9,528 nucleotides of DNA, taken from contig JAUXFR010000023.1 in assembly GCA_030622805.1 (NCBI GenBank), positions 1-9,528 of the forward strand, in the 5' to 3' direction. The stretch is from Anaerolineae bacterium (lineage in GTDB: Bacteria > Chloroflexota > Anaerolineae > Anaerolineales > UBA4823). Positions 1 through 6,596 of this stretch are shown here, piece after piece; within the stretch, counting starts at the first letter, position 1; every line of letters starts with the position of its first letter. Below the pieces are notes generated by a model. It was not told the DNA's origin, searched no databases, and worked only from the letters and a program-made list of their open reading frames with translations. The translations under genes and the position numbers were made by a program.

Positions 1-74
1 AAATTGAAGATGGTCAGGTAGTCGCGTATCGCACAAAGATCAAGGTTTCATTCAAATATAAAACTGAAGATTAA
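1..74 (+). CDS. Dodecin-like protein, C-terminal fragment
   Basis: Only the last 23 codons are visible, in the frame starting at base 3 and ending with TAA at 72-74. The peptide reads IEDGQVVAYRTKIKVSFKYK followed by TED. This matches the end of dodecins, where an 'I-E-D/N-G-x-V-x-x-Y/F-x-V-x-x-K-V-x-F' strand pair closes the protein. Dodecins are roughly 65-75-residue flavin-binding proteins that assemble into hollow dodecamers and store or buffer riboflavin/FMN in the cytoplasm. The flavin-binding Trp and Gln lie upstream of the window, so binding cannot be judged. A different small beta-rich protein is possible because so little is visible. Confidence 0.6.
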   Translation, partial: IEDGQVVAYRTKIKVSFKYKTED

Positions 75-81
75 AATATCG

Positions 82-100
82 GTCTGATTGAAGTTCAGAC
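82..100 (+). other. Small hairpin after the dodecin-like gene
   Basis: A perfect 6-base inverted repeat, GTCTGA (82-87) and TCAGAC (95-100), with a 7-base loop lies 8 bases after the dodecin stop codon. No T-run follows, so it is not a convincing intrinsic terminator. It might be a weak 3'-end structure of the upstream transcript. Confidence 0.25.
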
Positions 101-152
101 AGTTAGGCGACGGATAACACCACCGTAATTTCGTAGTATGTGTAGGTGTCTA

Positions 153-180
153 TTGACGCGTTGGTAAGATACAGTAAATA
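153..180 (+). promoter_or_regulatory. Possible promoter of the acyl-AMP ligase gene
   Basis: TTGACG at 153-158 is 5 of 6 to the sigma-70 -35 consensus. It is followed after 16 bases by TAAATA at 175-180, a poor -10 (3 of 6). It lies about 42 bases before the ATG at 223, in a 148-base gap with no gene. The -35 is good and the -10 weak, so this is only a candidate. Confidence 0.35.
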
Positions 181-211
181 TGTTCAGAACAAGATCCCAT
201 ATGTGCATCAT

Positions 212-216
212 AGGAG
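212..216 (+). promoter_or_regulatory. Ribosome binding site of the acyl-AMP ligase gene
   Basis: AGGAG lies six bases before the ATG at 223. This selects that start over the in-frame ATG at 241, which has no comparable site. Confidence 0.75.
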
Positions 217-222
217 ATTTAA

Positions 223-2019
223 ATGCAGGATAAGATAAATATGTCAGGAATAAAATATCCTGATCTGGTGGAAATGCTTCGTTTCCAGGCAAAGAATTTA
301 ACCGATCATACTGTTTTCACTTATCTCTTAGATGGCGAATCTGATGAGCAATCTGTAACTTATACAGAATTGGATGAACAGGTCCAGATGATTGCCTCCA
401 GATTACAACACTCAGGTGCGGCGAACGAACGGGTGCTGTTGCTTTATCCACCCGGACTTGATTATATCCGTGGATTTTTTGCCTGCCTGTATGCGGGTGC
501 GGTTGCTGTGCCTACATATCCCCCGGATGTGACTCGATTGGAACGCACATTGCCTCGTTTTCTGTCCATCGTGAACGATGCAAAACCAACCATCGCGTTG
601 ACCATCTCACCTATCCTGATGATGGCTCAGGAGTTTCTGTCTCAATATCCAGAGCTGAGCGGTATTGAATGGTTGGCAACGGATGAGATTATCATGGAAG
701 CTGATATGGGTTCTAATGGTGGGGATAACTGGGAAAAACCTGATATTGATTCCGATTCGCTGGCTTTCTTGCAGTACACGTCCGGTTCAACAGCGACACC
801 ACGTGGCGTGATGCTCTCTCATGGGAATTTGCTCCATAACCTGGACAGTATATGCAGTGCATTTGAAGTTCGAGAAAGCGATAAAGGCATGTTCTGGCTG
901 CCGTTTTATCACGACATGGGGTTGATAGGAGGGATATTGGGACCGATATATTGCGATATGATGAATATAATGATGTCTCCGCTTGATTTTCTACAACGTC
1001 CTTTACGATGGTTGAACGCTATCTCACGCCATGGAGCAACGATAAGCGGTGGACCAAATTTCGCATATGATCTTTGTGTCCGTAAAGTAACCGCAGAACA
1101 AAAGGAGAAATTAGACCTCAGCAGCTGGAAACTGGCATTCAATGGAGCTGAACCAGTTCGAGCGGATACACTTGAACGTTTCTATGAATATTTCGCGGAA
1201 TGCGGGTTTAGAAGAGAGGCATTTTATCCGGCATACGGTCTTGCAGAGGCAACCTTATTTGTATCCGGTGGGCAGAGAGATACATATCCGAACATCCATA
1301 CCTTCAGCACAGAGGCTTTAGCTGGTGGAGAAGTCGAGCTCGCTGAAGAAACTGATGGGCTGCAGATGGTTAGCTGCGGATCTCCAGGGAACAATATCGA
1401 AATTGCTATCGTAGATCCAGGCACCTTTGCACCCCTCTCTGTTGATCTGGAGGGGAAAACAGATATCGGTGAAATATGGGTGGTGGGACAAGGCGTGGCG
1501 CGGGGATACTGGGAAAGGGACAAGCAGAATCAGCAGGTGTTTTGTGCCCGACTCGAGGGGAATCTGGACAAAAAATACATGCGTACAGGCGATCTCGGAT
1601 TCTTAATGCAAGGTGAACTGTACATAGCCGGGCGTTTGAAGGATCTGATCATTATCGATGGGGTGAATCATTATCCACAGGATATTGAACTGACCGTTGA
1701 ACGGTGTCACCCTGGACTTCGACCAGGCTGCAGCGCAGCTTTTTCGGTTGAAGTGGGCGAACGTGAAAGGCTCGTCGTTATAGCGGAGATCGCCCGATCG
1801 AATAAATTAGTAGCGATCCAGGCTCAGGGATTGGATCTTCAACCGGACATTATAGATAAAACTATTAGAGAAGCCATATCCAGGCAGCACGATTTGAGAC
1901 TGCATGACATAGTGCTGTTAAAACCCGGCACTGTCCCGAAAACATCCAGTGGGAAAATTCAACGACATCTCAGTAAGATTGGCTATCTCGAAGAATCCCT
2001 AGATGTGTGGGTGGGATAG
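223..2019 (+). CDS. Fatty acyl-AMP ligase (FAAL), stand-alone
   Basis: This 598-residue adenylate-forming enzyme should activate a fatty acid with ATP to an acyl-adenylate and pass it to an acyl carrier protein rather than to CoA. Seen: the nucleotide motif YTSGST at 185-190; YHDMG at 229-233, typical of FAALs; NGAEPVR at 308-313; YGLAEAT at 338-344; the VSCG segment at 383-386 that follows the region where FAALs carry their specific insertion; TGDLG at 456-459; GRLKDLIIIDG at 470-480 then NHYPQDIE at 482-489; and the C-terminal PKTSSGKIQR with catalytic Lys578. 'HYPQDIE' and the overall length (FAALs are about 570-600 residues) favour FAAL over acyl-CoA synthetase. There is no fused ACP, PKS or NRPS module and none next to it, so its acceptor is encoded elsewhere. 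It stands as a single gene on this strand, convergent with the ECF operon. Substrate chain length cannot be read from the sequence. Confidence 0.92.
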   Translation: MQDKINMSGIKYPDLVEMLRFQAKNLTDHTVFTYLLDGESDEQSVTYTELDEQVQMIASRLQHSGAANERVLLLYPPGLDYIRGFFACLYAGAVAVPTYPPDVTRLERTLPRFLSIVNDAKPTIALTISPILMMAQEFLSQYPELSGIEWLATDEIIMEADMGSNGGDNWEKPDIDSDSLAFLQYTSGSTATPRGVMLSHGNLLHNLDSICSAFEVRESDKGMFWLPFYHDMGLIGGILGPIYCDMMNIMMSPLDFLQRPLRWLNAISRHGATISGGPNFAYDLCVRKVTAEQKEKLDLSSWKLAFNGAEPVRADTLERFYEYFAECGFRREAFYPAYGLAEATLFVSGGQRDTYPNIHTFSTEALAGGEVELAEETDGLQMVSCGSPGNNIEIAIVDPGTFAPLSVDLEGKTDIGEIWVVGQGVARGYWERDKQNQQVFCARLEGNLDKKYMRTGDLGFLMQGELYIAGRLKDLIIIDGVNHYPQDIELTVERCHPGLRPGCSAAFSVEVGERERLVVIAEIARSNKLVAIQAQGLDLQPDIIDKTIREAISRQHDLRLHDIVLLKPGTVPKTSSGKIQRHLSKIGYLEESLDVWVG

Positions 2020-2063
2020 AAGAAATACTGGCTTTGGGGGCAGATAGATTGTTATGTGTTTGA

Positions 2064-3662
2064 CTAAAGCGTGACATCCTCAGGGGTAAGCCACCCACTT
2101 CCGGGGAACAACAATGTTATCTGTGGGGAAAACAAACCAGAGCTGGCTGAAACTTCAACAGGGTCACCAACAGCCGTTATCCTGCCCTGATCGATCAACG
2201 CTATTCGATCCGCGGTCGCGGCAGCCATCTCGACATCGTGCGTAACCAGCAATACGCCCATCCCTTCAGCGCACCAGATTTTCAACAAAGTGATTAAATC
2301 CTGCTTGGCTTCGTAATCTAAACCACGCGTAGGTTCATCCAGTATGATTGCACCGGGTTGAGTTATTGTAATCGCAGCCAGTGCAACCCGCTGTTTCTCA
2401 CCAACACTTAAATCCCTAGGGTAGGAGTCACGTTTCTCACTAATACCGAGAAAGCGCAGCAATTCATCTGGATGCATATCATCGGGGTTCAAATGGTGGT
2501 TGTGGATCGTGATTTGCAGCTCTTCTGATACACTTTCTGCGAACAACAAAGCGTTGGGATCTTGCGGCAGGTATCCAACTTTCTGGCAGATATCCGATAC
2601 ATGCTTCCCTGAAATTGATTGGTTTGCGACAGAAATTGATCCAGAATTTATGGGCTGTAAACCGACTATGGATCGGAGCAATGTAGATTTGCCGGCTCCG
2701 TTTGGTCCCATTAACACAAGTATCTCACCTGGAAATAAATTCAGGTTAATTCCATCCAGTATCTGCTTTGTGCCAATATGGATATCGAGATCAGATACCT
2801 GGATATAAGGTTGCTTATAGTTGCTTTCTGATGAGAAGCTTACCTTTTTTATTGGATTGATTATACTAGTTGAGATAAACTTCTTTGCTTCTTCAACGCC
2901 CAAAGGTTTTGGCTCCCAACCAAAGCGATTGGCCAATTTAACCACTGGAGGTCCAAGACTTATTAAACTTAATATGTCCCGAGGGCGACCGCTCAGGACG
3001 CCAGGTACCGATTTGTCAAGATAGATCATCTGGTCGGTGTAGGGTAATATCCTTTCCAGGCGGTGCTCCGCAAGGATTACAGTCAGGTTGTGTTCACCTT
3101 TTAATTGAACCAGCAGCTGCAGCAGTTCATCAGCGGATCCAGCATCAAGTTGAGAAGTAGGTTCATCGAGCACTAAAATATTCGGTTTCAGGACCAGAGC
3201 AGATGCTAATGCGACCCGCTGTTTTTCTCCGCCTGATAGGTTATCCAGACTCCGGTTGCGAAGTGGGGTGAGCTTGAGCATGTCCATCGCAACTTCTACG
3301 CGGGTGTGCATTTCATCGACTGGCATCGCCGCGTTTTCAAGTGCAAAGGCGATCTCATCTTCGACACGATCGACCACAAACTGGCTTTCGGGATCTTGAA
3401 AAACAAATCCGACATGACGGCTCATCATATTGGGCGATTCCTGTACCGGGTCCAATCCCGCAATCCTGATTGCGCCGCGCAGTGTGCCTCCACTGAAATG
3501 GGGGACCAGACCGTTTATACAGCGCAGCAACGTGGACTTACCAGAACCGGATAATCCACACACGAGTGCCAGCATACCTTCAGCGATGACAAGATCTACA
3601 TCTTGAATTGCGGGTCGGTCTGCACCTGGATAGCTGAATGTGACACTTTGAAAGCTGATCAT
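2064..3662 (-). CDS. ECF transporter double ATPase (fused EcfA-EcfA', CbrU/YkoD type)
   Basis: This 532-residue cytoplasmic ATPase carries two complete ABC nucleotide-binding domains, so it can supply both ATPase halves of an ECF module. Domain 1: Walker A GLSGSGKST 36-44, Q-loop Gln89, signature LSGGE 142-146, Walker B ILVLDEP 162-168, switch His200. Domain 2: Walker A GPNGAGKST 319-327, Q-loop Gln367, signature LSVGE 418-422, Walker B AIILDEP 438-444, switch His475. All catalytic residues are present in both. A linker of roughly 60 residues (about 225-285) joins the halves, and the tail has the LFPGSGWLTPEDV element (518-530) seen in this subfamily. Its ATG overlaps the stop of the T-component gene (ATGA), with no good ribosome site, so translation is probably coupled. 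It is the last gene of the riboswitch-controlled operon. The SEED name CbrU ('duplicated ATPase of predicted cobalamin ECF transporter') would fit but was not tested by comparison. Confidence 0.9.
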   Translation of the reverse strand: MISFQSVTFSYPGADRPAIQDVDLVIAEGMLALVCGLSGSGKSTLLRCINGLVPHFSGGTLRGAIRIAGLDPVQESPNMMSRHVGFVFQDPESQFVVDRVEDEIAFALENAAMPVDEMHTRVEVAMDMLKLTPLRNRSLDNLSGGEKQRVALASALVLKPNILVLDEPTSQLDAGSADELLQLLVQLKGEHNLTVILAEHRLERILPYTDQMIYLDKSVPGVLSGRPRDILSLISLGPPVVKLANRFGWEPKPLGVEEAKKFISTSIINPIKKVSFSSESNYKQPYIQVSDLDIHIGTKQILDGINLNLFPGEILVLMGPNGAGKSTLLRSIVGLQPINSGSISVANQSISGKHVSDICQKVGYLPQDPNALLFAESVSEELQITIHNHHLNPDDMHPDELLRFLGISEKRDSYPRDLSVGEKQRVALAAITITQPGAIILDEPTRGLDYEAKQDLITLLKIWCAEGMGVLLVTHDVEMAAATADRIALIDQGRITAVGDPVEVSASSGLFSPQITLLFPGSGWLTPEDVTL

Positions 3663-4717
3663 TCTTGAACCGATATATTTGATATGTAAATAAGGATGGC
3701 AGGCATAAGTAAACCCAGCAGAAGGATACCGATAAACGGATCGAATCCAGGTAAGTGCATTGTTGGATACACTTCATAATGAAGGGTTTCCTTGTCAATA
3801 AAAGGGAGCGGAAATAACAACGCAGAGATCACTGCAGCCACTCCTGACAGTATGAGAGCGTCCTGCCAGGTCCATTTCTCGAGAATATACGTGCTGTGGG
3901 GAGTGCTTCTTCCGATCAACCACAACACAATTAGCAACAGACCGATTCCGGATATCAGCAGCAGGCTTCCAAATAAAAGCCAGTCTGTAAAGAGTGTCAA
4001 TATCCAACCAATCAAAAGCAGCAGCAACCCGAACAGGACCATGATTCTTCCCCACCAGACCTCCTGATTCGCTGTGCTGGCAGCTAATCCACGTGCACTC
4101 ATTGACTCTGAAAGGCTCAACGCACGTTCCAAACCGCCCGTTAACAGTGGAATTAATAACGGCAGCCAATCCCGAATACCACGCATGCGATGCCCTCGCA
4201 CTGACTGCGCCTCTCGGATCTGGTGATATTGACGGATCGTATTTGGGATAAAAGTGATCGCGATGGATGTCACAACTGCCACCGGATAAAACGCGCGTGG
4301 AATGACGCGGATCAATCTACGCACGGATAATGCCCGATTCAGGATGAAAAATGCGTAGAAAATACCAAAAAGCACCAGCCCATTCAAAGCGCCATATACG
4401 AAAGCTTCTACGGTAATCGAGCCTCCAATTAATGGAAAACTCGTTGGCAAAGAGAATAGAACGGTCTCGCCATAATGCGAAATCGCTGCATTAAAGACCG
4501 CCGAAAGGGTGATTAACATCAATGCAATGCGGAATGGGGAAACCGGAATTGATCTGTTATCATCTGCACCATTTGTAATCCTGGACTTCAAAGCAAGCTG
4601 AGTATCTAGAAGAAACAAACAGAGCAGGATCAGGATTATATATAATGGATTGCGTGTTACAGAAAGGGCTATCAGGACTGCAGCGATCCAGATAAACCAG
4701 GTCCAGGTATTTATCAT
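3659..4717 (-). CDS. ECF transporter T component (EcfT/CbrV type permease scaffold)
   Basis: This 352-residue integral membrane protein has about seven to eight hydrophobic segments (roughly 8-38, 62-80, 104-127, 142-160, 222-262, 288-305 and 330-350). T components link the substrate-binding S component to the ATPases through two cytoplasmic coupling helices, each with an Ala-Arg-Gly-like motif. Both are visible: AQSVRG at 170-175 and MSARG at 206-210. The protein is longer than usual (EcfT is commonly about 250-270 residues). The extra length is mainly C-terminal, with a predicted outside loop carrying 'HYEVYPTMHLPGFDPF' before the last membrane span. The gene overlaps its neighbours on both sides by four bases (ATGA at 4714-4717 and 3659-3662) and has no clear Shine-Dalgarno site, implying coupled translation at near-equal amounts. 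Position between S and ATPase genes confirms the role. Confidence 0.88.
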   Translation of the reverse strand: MINTWTWFIWIAAVLIALSVTRNPLYIILILLCLFLLDTQLALKSRITNGADDNRSIPVSPFRIALMLITLSAVFNAAISHYGETVLFSLPTSFPLIGGSITVEAFVYGALNGLVLFGIFYAFFILNRALSVRRLIRVIPRAFYPVAVVTSIAITFIPNTIRQYHQIREAQSVRGHRMRGIRDWLPLLIPLLTGGLERALSLSESMSARGLAASTANQEVWWGRIMVLFGLLLLLIGWILTLFTDWLLFGSLLLISGIGLLLIVLWLIGRSTPHSTYILEKWTWQDALILSGVAAVISALLFPLPFIDKETLHYEVYPTMHLPGFDPFIGILLLGLLMPAILIYISNISVQE

Positions 4718-5619
4718 TGGGGGATATGGATGGAATCCTTTAACACGGTTTCAATGGCTGCCTGAAATTGATGTTCTTGAAGGTTTGTCTGATCGTGCTG
4801 GAAGGTAAGTTTGTGTAAAAAGCGACGCAATACAGACAGGATTGGTATGCCAAATGCGAAAAGTAATAGAGCGGTGCCAAAGGCTCGACTGAGATCCCAA
4901 AAGAATGATGACAATAAATAATAGCTGGTGTAGCGGCTGATAAGCTCAATTGTGCTGATACCTTGAGACCCGTATTGTCCAACGGGATCAACGAAATAAG
5001 GCCAGCTCCATAAATTCATGATCACACCATAAAGAAACCCCCAAAAAAAGCCGAATAAAATAAGCGCAAGAAGTTCGATTCTGCTGCTCTGATTCTTGCT
5101 GTTCGAATAAGAACTGGTCCGTTGAACGAAAGGACGTAATATGGGAGCGGACATTCCAACCCATCCCGCTGCGAACATCTGACTCGGCAGCCAGGGACCA
5201 ACTCCGCCAGTCACTAGCGCAGACACCAGCATGGTCAATGCGCCCAAAAGGAATCCAAATCTGCCTCCGTACAGGTATCCAGCAAGGATGATAAGCAGGA
5301 AAATTGGGCTGAAGCCGCCAGGACCTGGAATTCCCACCTCGATAAATCTCAGCGATGCGTTGATGGCAATTAACACACCCAATAAGGCGATCACTTTAGT
5401 GTTGACCTGCCCCTGAACCTCATAGATCAACACCACCAGACTCAGGCTTAACAAGACCGTCAGCATCAGAGGCGTATGTCCAAATCCTGCCTGACCTGTT
5501 GGCGTATTCTGAACGATCGCTGATGAAATGAAGGGGTAGAGTAATGAAAGGACACCGAGAATGAATGTGGCGCTGTAAATGGCGATGCTCGATAAGCGAA
5601 TTGATTTCGGCAGCATCAT
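4714..5619 (-). CDS. ECF transporter S component, probably for cobalamin/corrinoid (CbrT-like)
   Basis: This 301-residue membrane protein is the presumed substrate-binding subunit. Hydrophobic stretches lie at about 12-32, 49-68, 76-92, 104-140 (two), 147-163, 181-202 and 232-258, one or two more than the six-helix core of most S components. 'GPGGFSPIFLLIILAGYLYG' (99-118) and the 'FGFLLG' and 'GGVGPWLPSQMFAAGWVGM' stretches (121-156) are typical of this S-component group. A hydrophilic tail (270-301) is probably cytoplasmic. The start is ATGATG at 5619, with AAGGAAG eight to nine bases upstream inside the previous gene, overlapping that gene's stop. The substrate is inferred from the cobalamin riboswitch at the operon head and the two DUF4430 proteins upstream; sequence alone does not fix it. 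Alternatives are a corrinoid precursor such as cobinamide, alpha-ribazole or dimethylbenzimidazole, or cobalt. Confidence 0.8.
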   Translation of the reverse strand: MMLPKSIRLSSIAIYSATFILGVLSLLYPFISSAIVQNTPTGQAGFGHTPLMLTVLLSLSLVVLIYEVQGQVNTKVIALLGVLIAINASLRFIEVGIPGPGGFSPIFLLIILAGYLYGGRFGFLLGALTMLVSALVTGGVGPWLPSQMFAAGWVGMSAPILRPFVQRTSSYSNSKNQSSRIELLALILFGFFWGFLYGVIMNLWSWPYFVDPVGQYGSQGISTIELISRYTSYYLLSSFFWDLSRAFGTALLLFAFGIPILSVLRRFLHKLTFQHDQTNLQEHQFQAAIETVLKDSIHIPQ

Positions 5620-6560
5620 AACTTCCTTATCTTGTTGGCTTGAAATCCAGCCACCAATAGCAGTGCTCCAGCCAGCACGCCAAACACGATGTAATTTCCA
5701 GTTGAATCCGCTGATGCGTTCGCGGCTTCTTGTGTTTCCTGAGTTGCATAAGCTGGATCAGGTGCGGTTTCAAGCTCTGGTGCTGGCATGGTTGGTGGCG
5801 AAGTGGCTGGTCGTGTTGTCGGTAGAATCAGTTTTGCCGGCAGGAGGATATGTGGGTTGATCGGTGTAGCTGGTACCTGAGCGGGTGTGGTATTGGATTC
5901 CGGCGTCAGGTTGGCAGATTCGAGCGCCGCACCTGGCGATTCGGTTGGAATAATGATCTCCGTTGCGGTGGCTACACCTCTGGATGGGGCAGGATATGGC
6001 TGATAGGTTGGTGCAGCGGTGTTCGTGACAACCACGGTTGATGTGGTTGGGGTTTGGGTAGTTGTTGGACTTAAGGTGGGTGTCGCTGTACTGATCTCGT
6101 TTTCGGTTGTACAGATCTGATCGAACGGAATTACATCAGGTGGATCACCTGTTCCCCACCTCCAGCCATCCACATCACCGTCCTGCAACTGTGTGCTGCT
6201 GGAACCCTGGGGTGAGTATGCCCATTGATCGTTTTCGAGCTGCCAGTAGGACCAGTAATCAGGCGGAGACTGGCAGAAACAATCGTTCGCCGGGCAGCCG
6301 ACGGCTTCGATTTTACAGATCGCCGCGCCCTGAGACTCATATGATGCAATTATTGATAACCCCGATCGTTCGAGTAGCTCGTATCCGGTGATGCTTTGTT
6401 CGTCAAAATTAACGCACCGGGTTTCTGTTGTGCCGTCGTCGAACTGGACAATGATCGCTGCGCGGTTCGATGCTGCCGCATCCACATATCGTATGCCAAT
6501 CAGCATCACAATACTGAACGCCAGAAAGTAAAACAATCGAAGGTGAGTTCTTCTCGACAT
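5616..6560 (-). CDS. Membrane-anchored DUF4430 (transcobalamin-like beta domain) protein on a Thr/Pro stalk
   Basis: This 314-residue exported protein has four parts. A signal peptide at about 8-29 has likely cleavage near VDAAA. A DUF4430 domain lies at about 34-145. A Thr/Pro/Ala-rich low-complexity stalk spans about 150-285. One C-terminal membrane helix (290-306) is followed by basic NKIRKL, which anchors it with the domain outside. The DUF4430 core shows GYELLERSGL (59-68), VGC-P-x-x-DCFCQS (87-98), WSYWQ (103-107) and GDVDGWRWG (128-136); Cys82, 89, 94 and 96 may form disulfides. DUF4430 is the bacterial relative of the C-terminal beta domain of intrinsic factor and transcobalamin, which caps bound cobalamin. 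The gene starts 36 bases after the previous stop, with an AGGA site before the ATG, and its end overlaps the S-component start. Inferred role: a tethered corrinoid-binding protein that hands substrate to the S component. The architecture is sure; ligand binding is unproven. Confidence 0.85.
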   Translation of the reverse strand: MSRRTHLRLFYFLAFSIVMLIGIRYVDAAASNRAAIIVQFDDGTTETRCVNFDEQSITGYELLERSGLSIIASYESQGAAICKIEAVGCPANDCFCQSPPDYWSYWQLENDQWAYSPQGSSSTQLQDGDVDGWRWGTGDPPDVIPFDQICTTENEISTATPTLSPTTTQTPTTSTVVVTNTAAPTYQPYPAPSRGVATATEIIIPTESPGAALESANLTPESNTTPAQVPATPINPHILLPAKLILPTTRPATSPPTMPAPELETAPDPAYATQETQEAANASADSTGNYIVFGVLAGALLLVAGFQANKIRKL

Positions 6561-6596
6561 TTATTCCTGTTGAATACCCATTATTACATTCGTCAG

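Noticed and set aside
2020..2063. A bidirectional terminator between the convergent acyl-AMP ligase and ATPase genes
   Set aside because: The 44-base gap has no stem with a T-run on either strand that I can find.
3795..4169. A 124-codon minus-strand open frame inside the T-component gene
   Set aside because: It is a shifted reading of a region with clear EcfT features in the main frame, and it lacks a ribosome site or domain.
5750..6110. Tandem repeat or CRISPR-like array within the anchored DUF4430 gene
   Set aside because: The repetitive look comes from Thr/Pro/Ala codons of the stalk. There are no fixed-length repeats or spacers.
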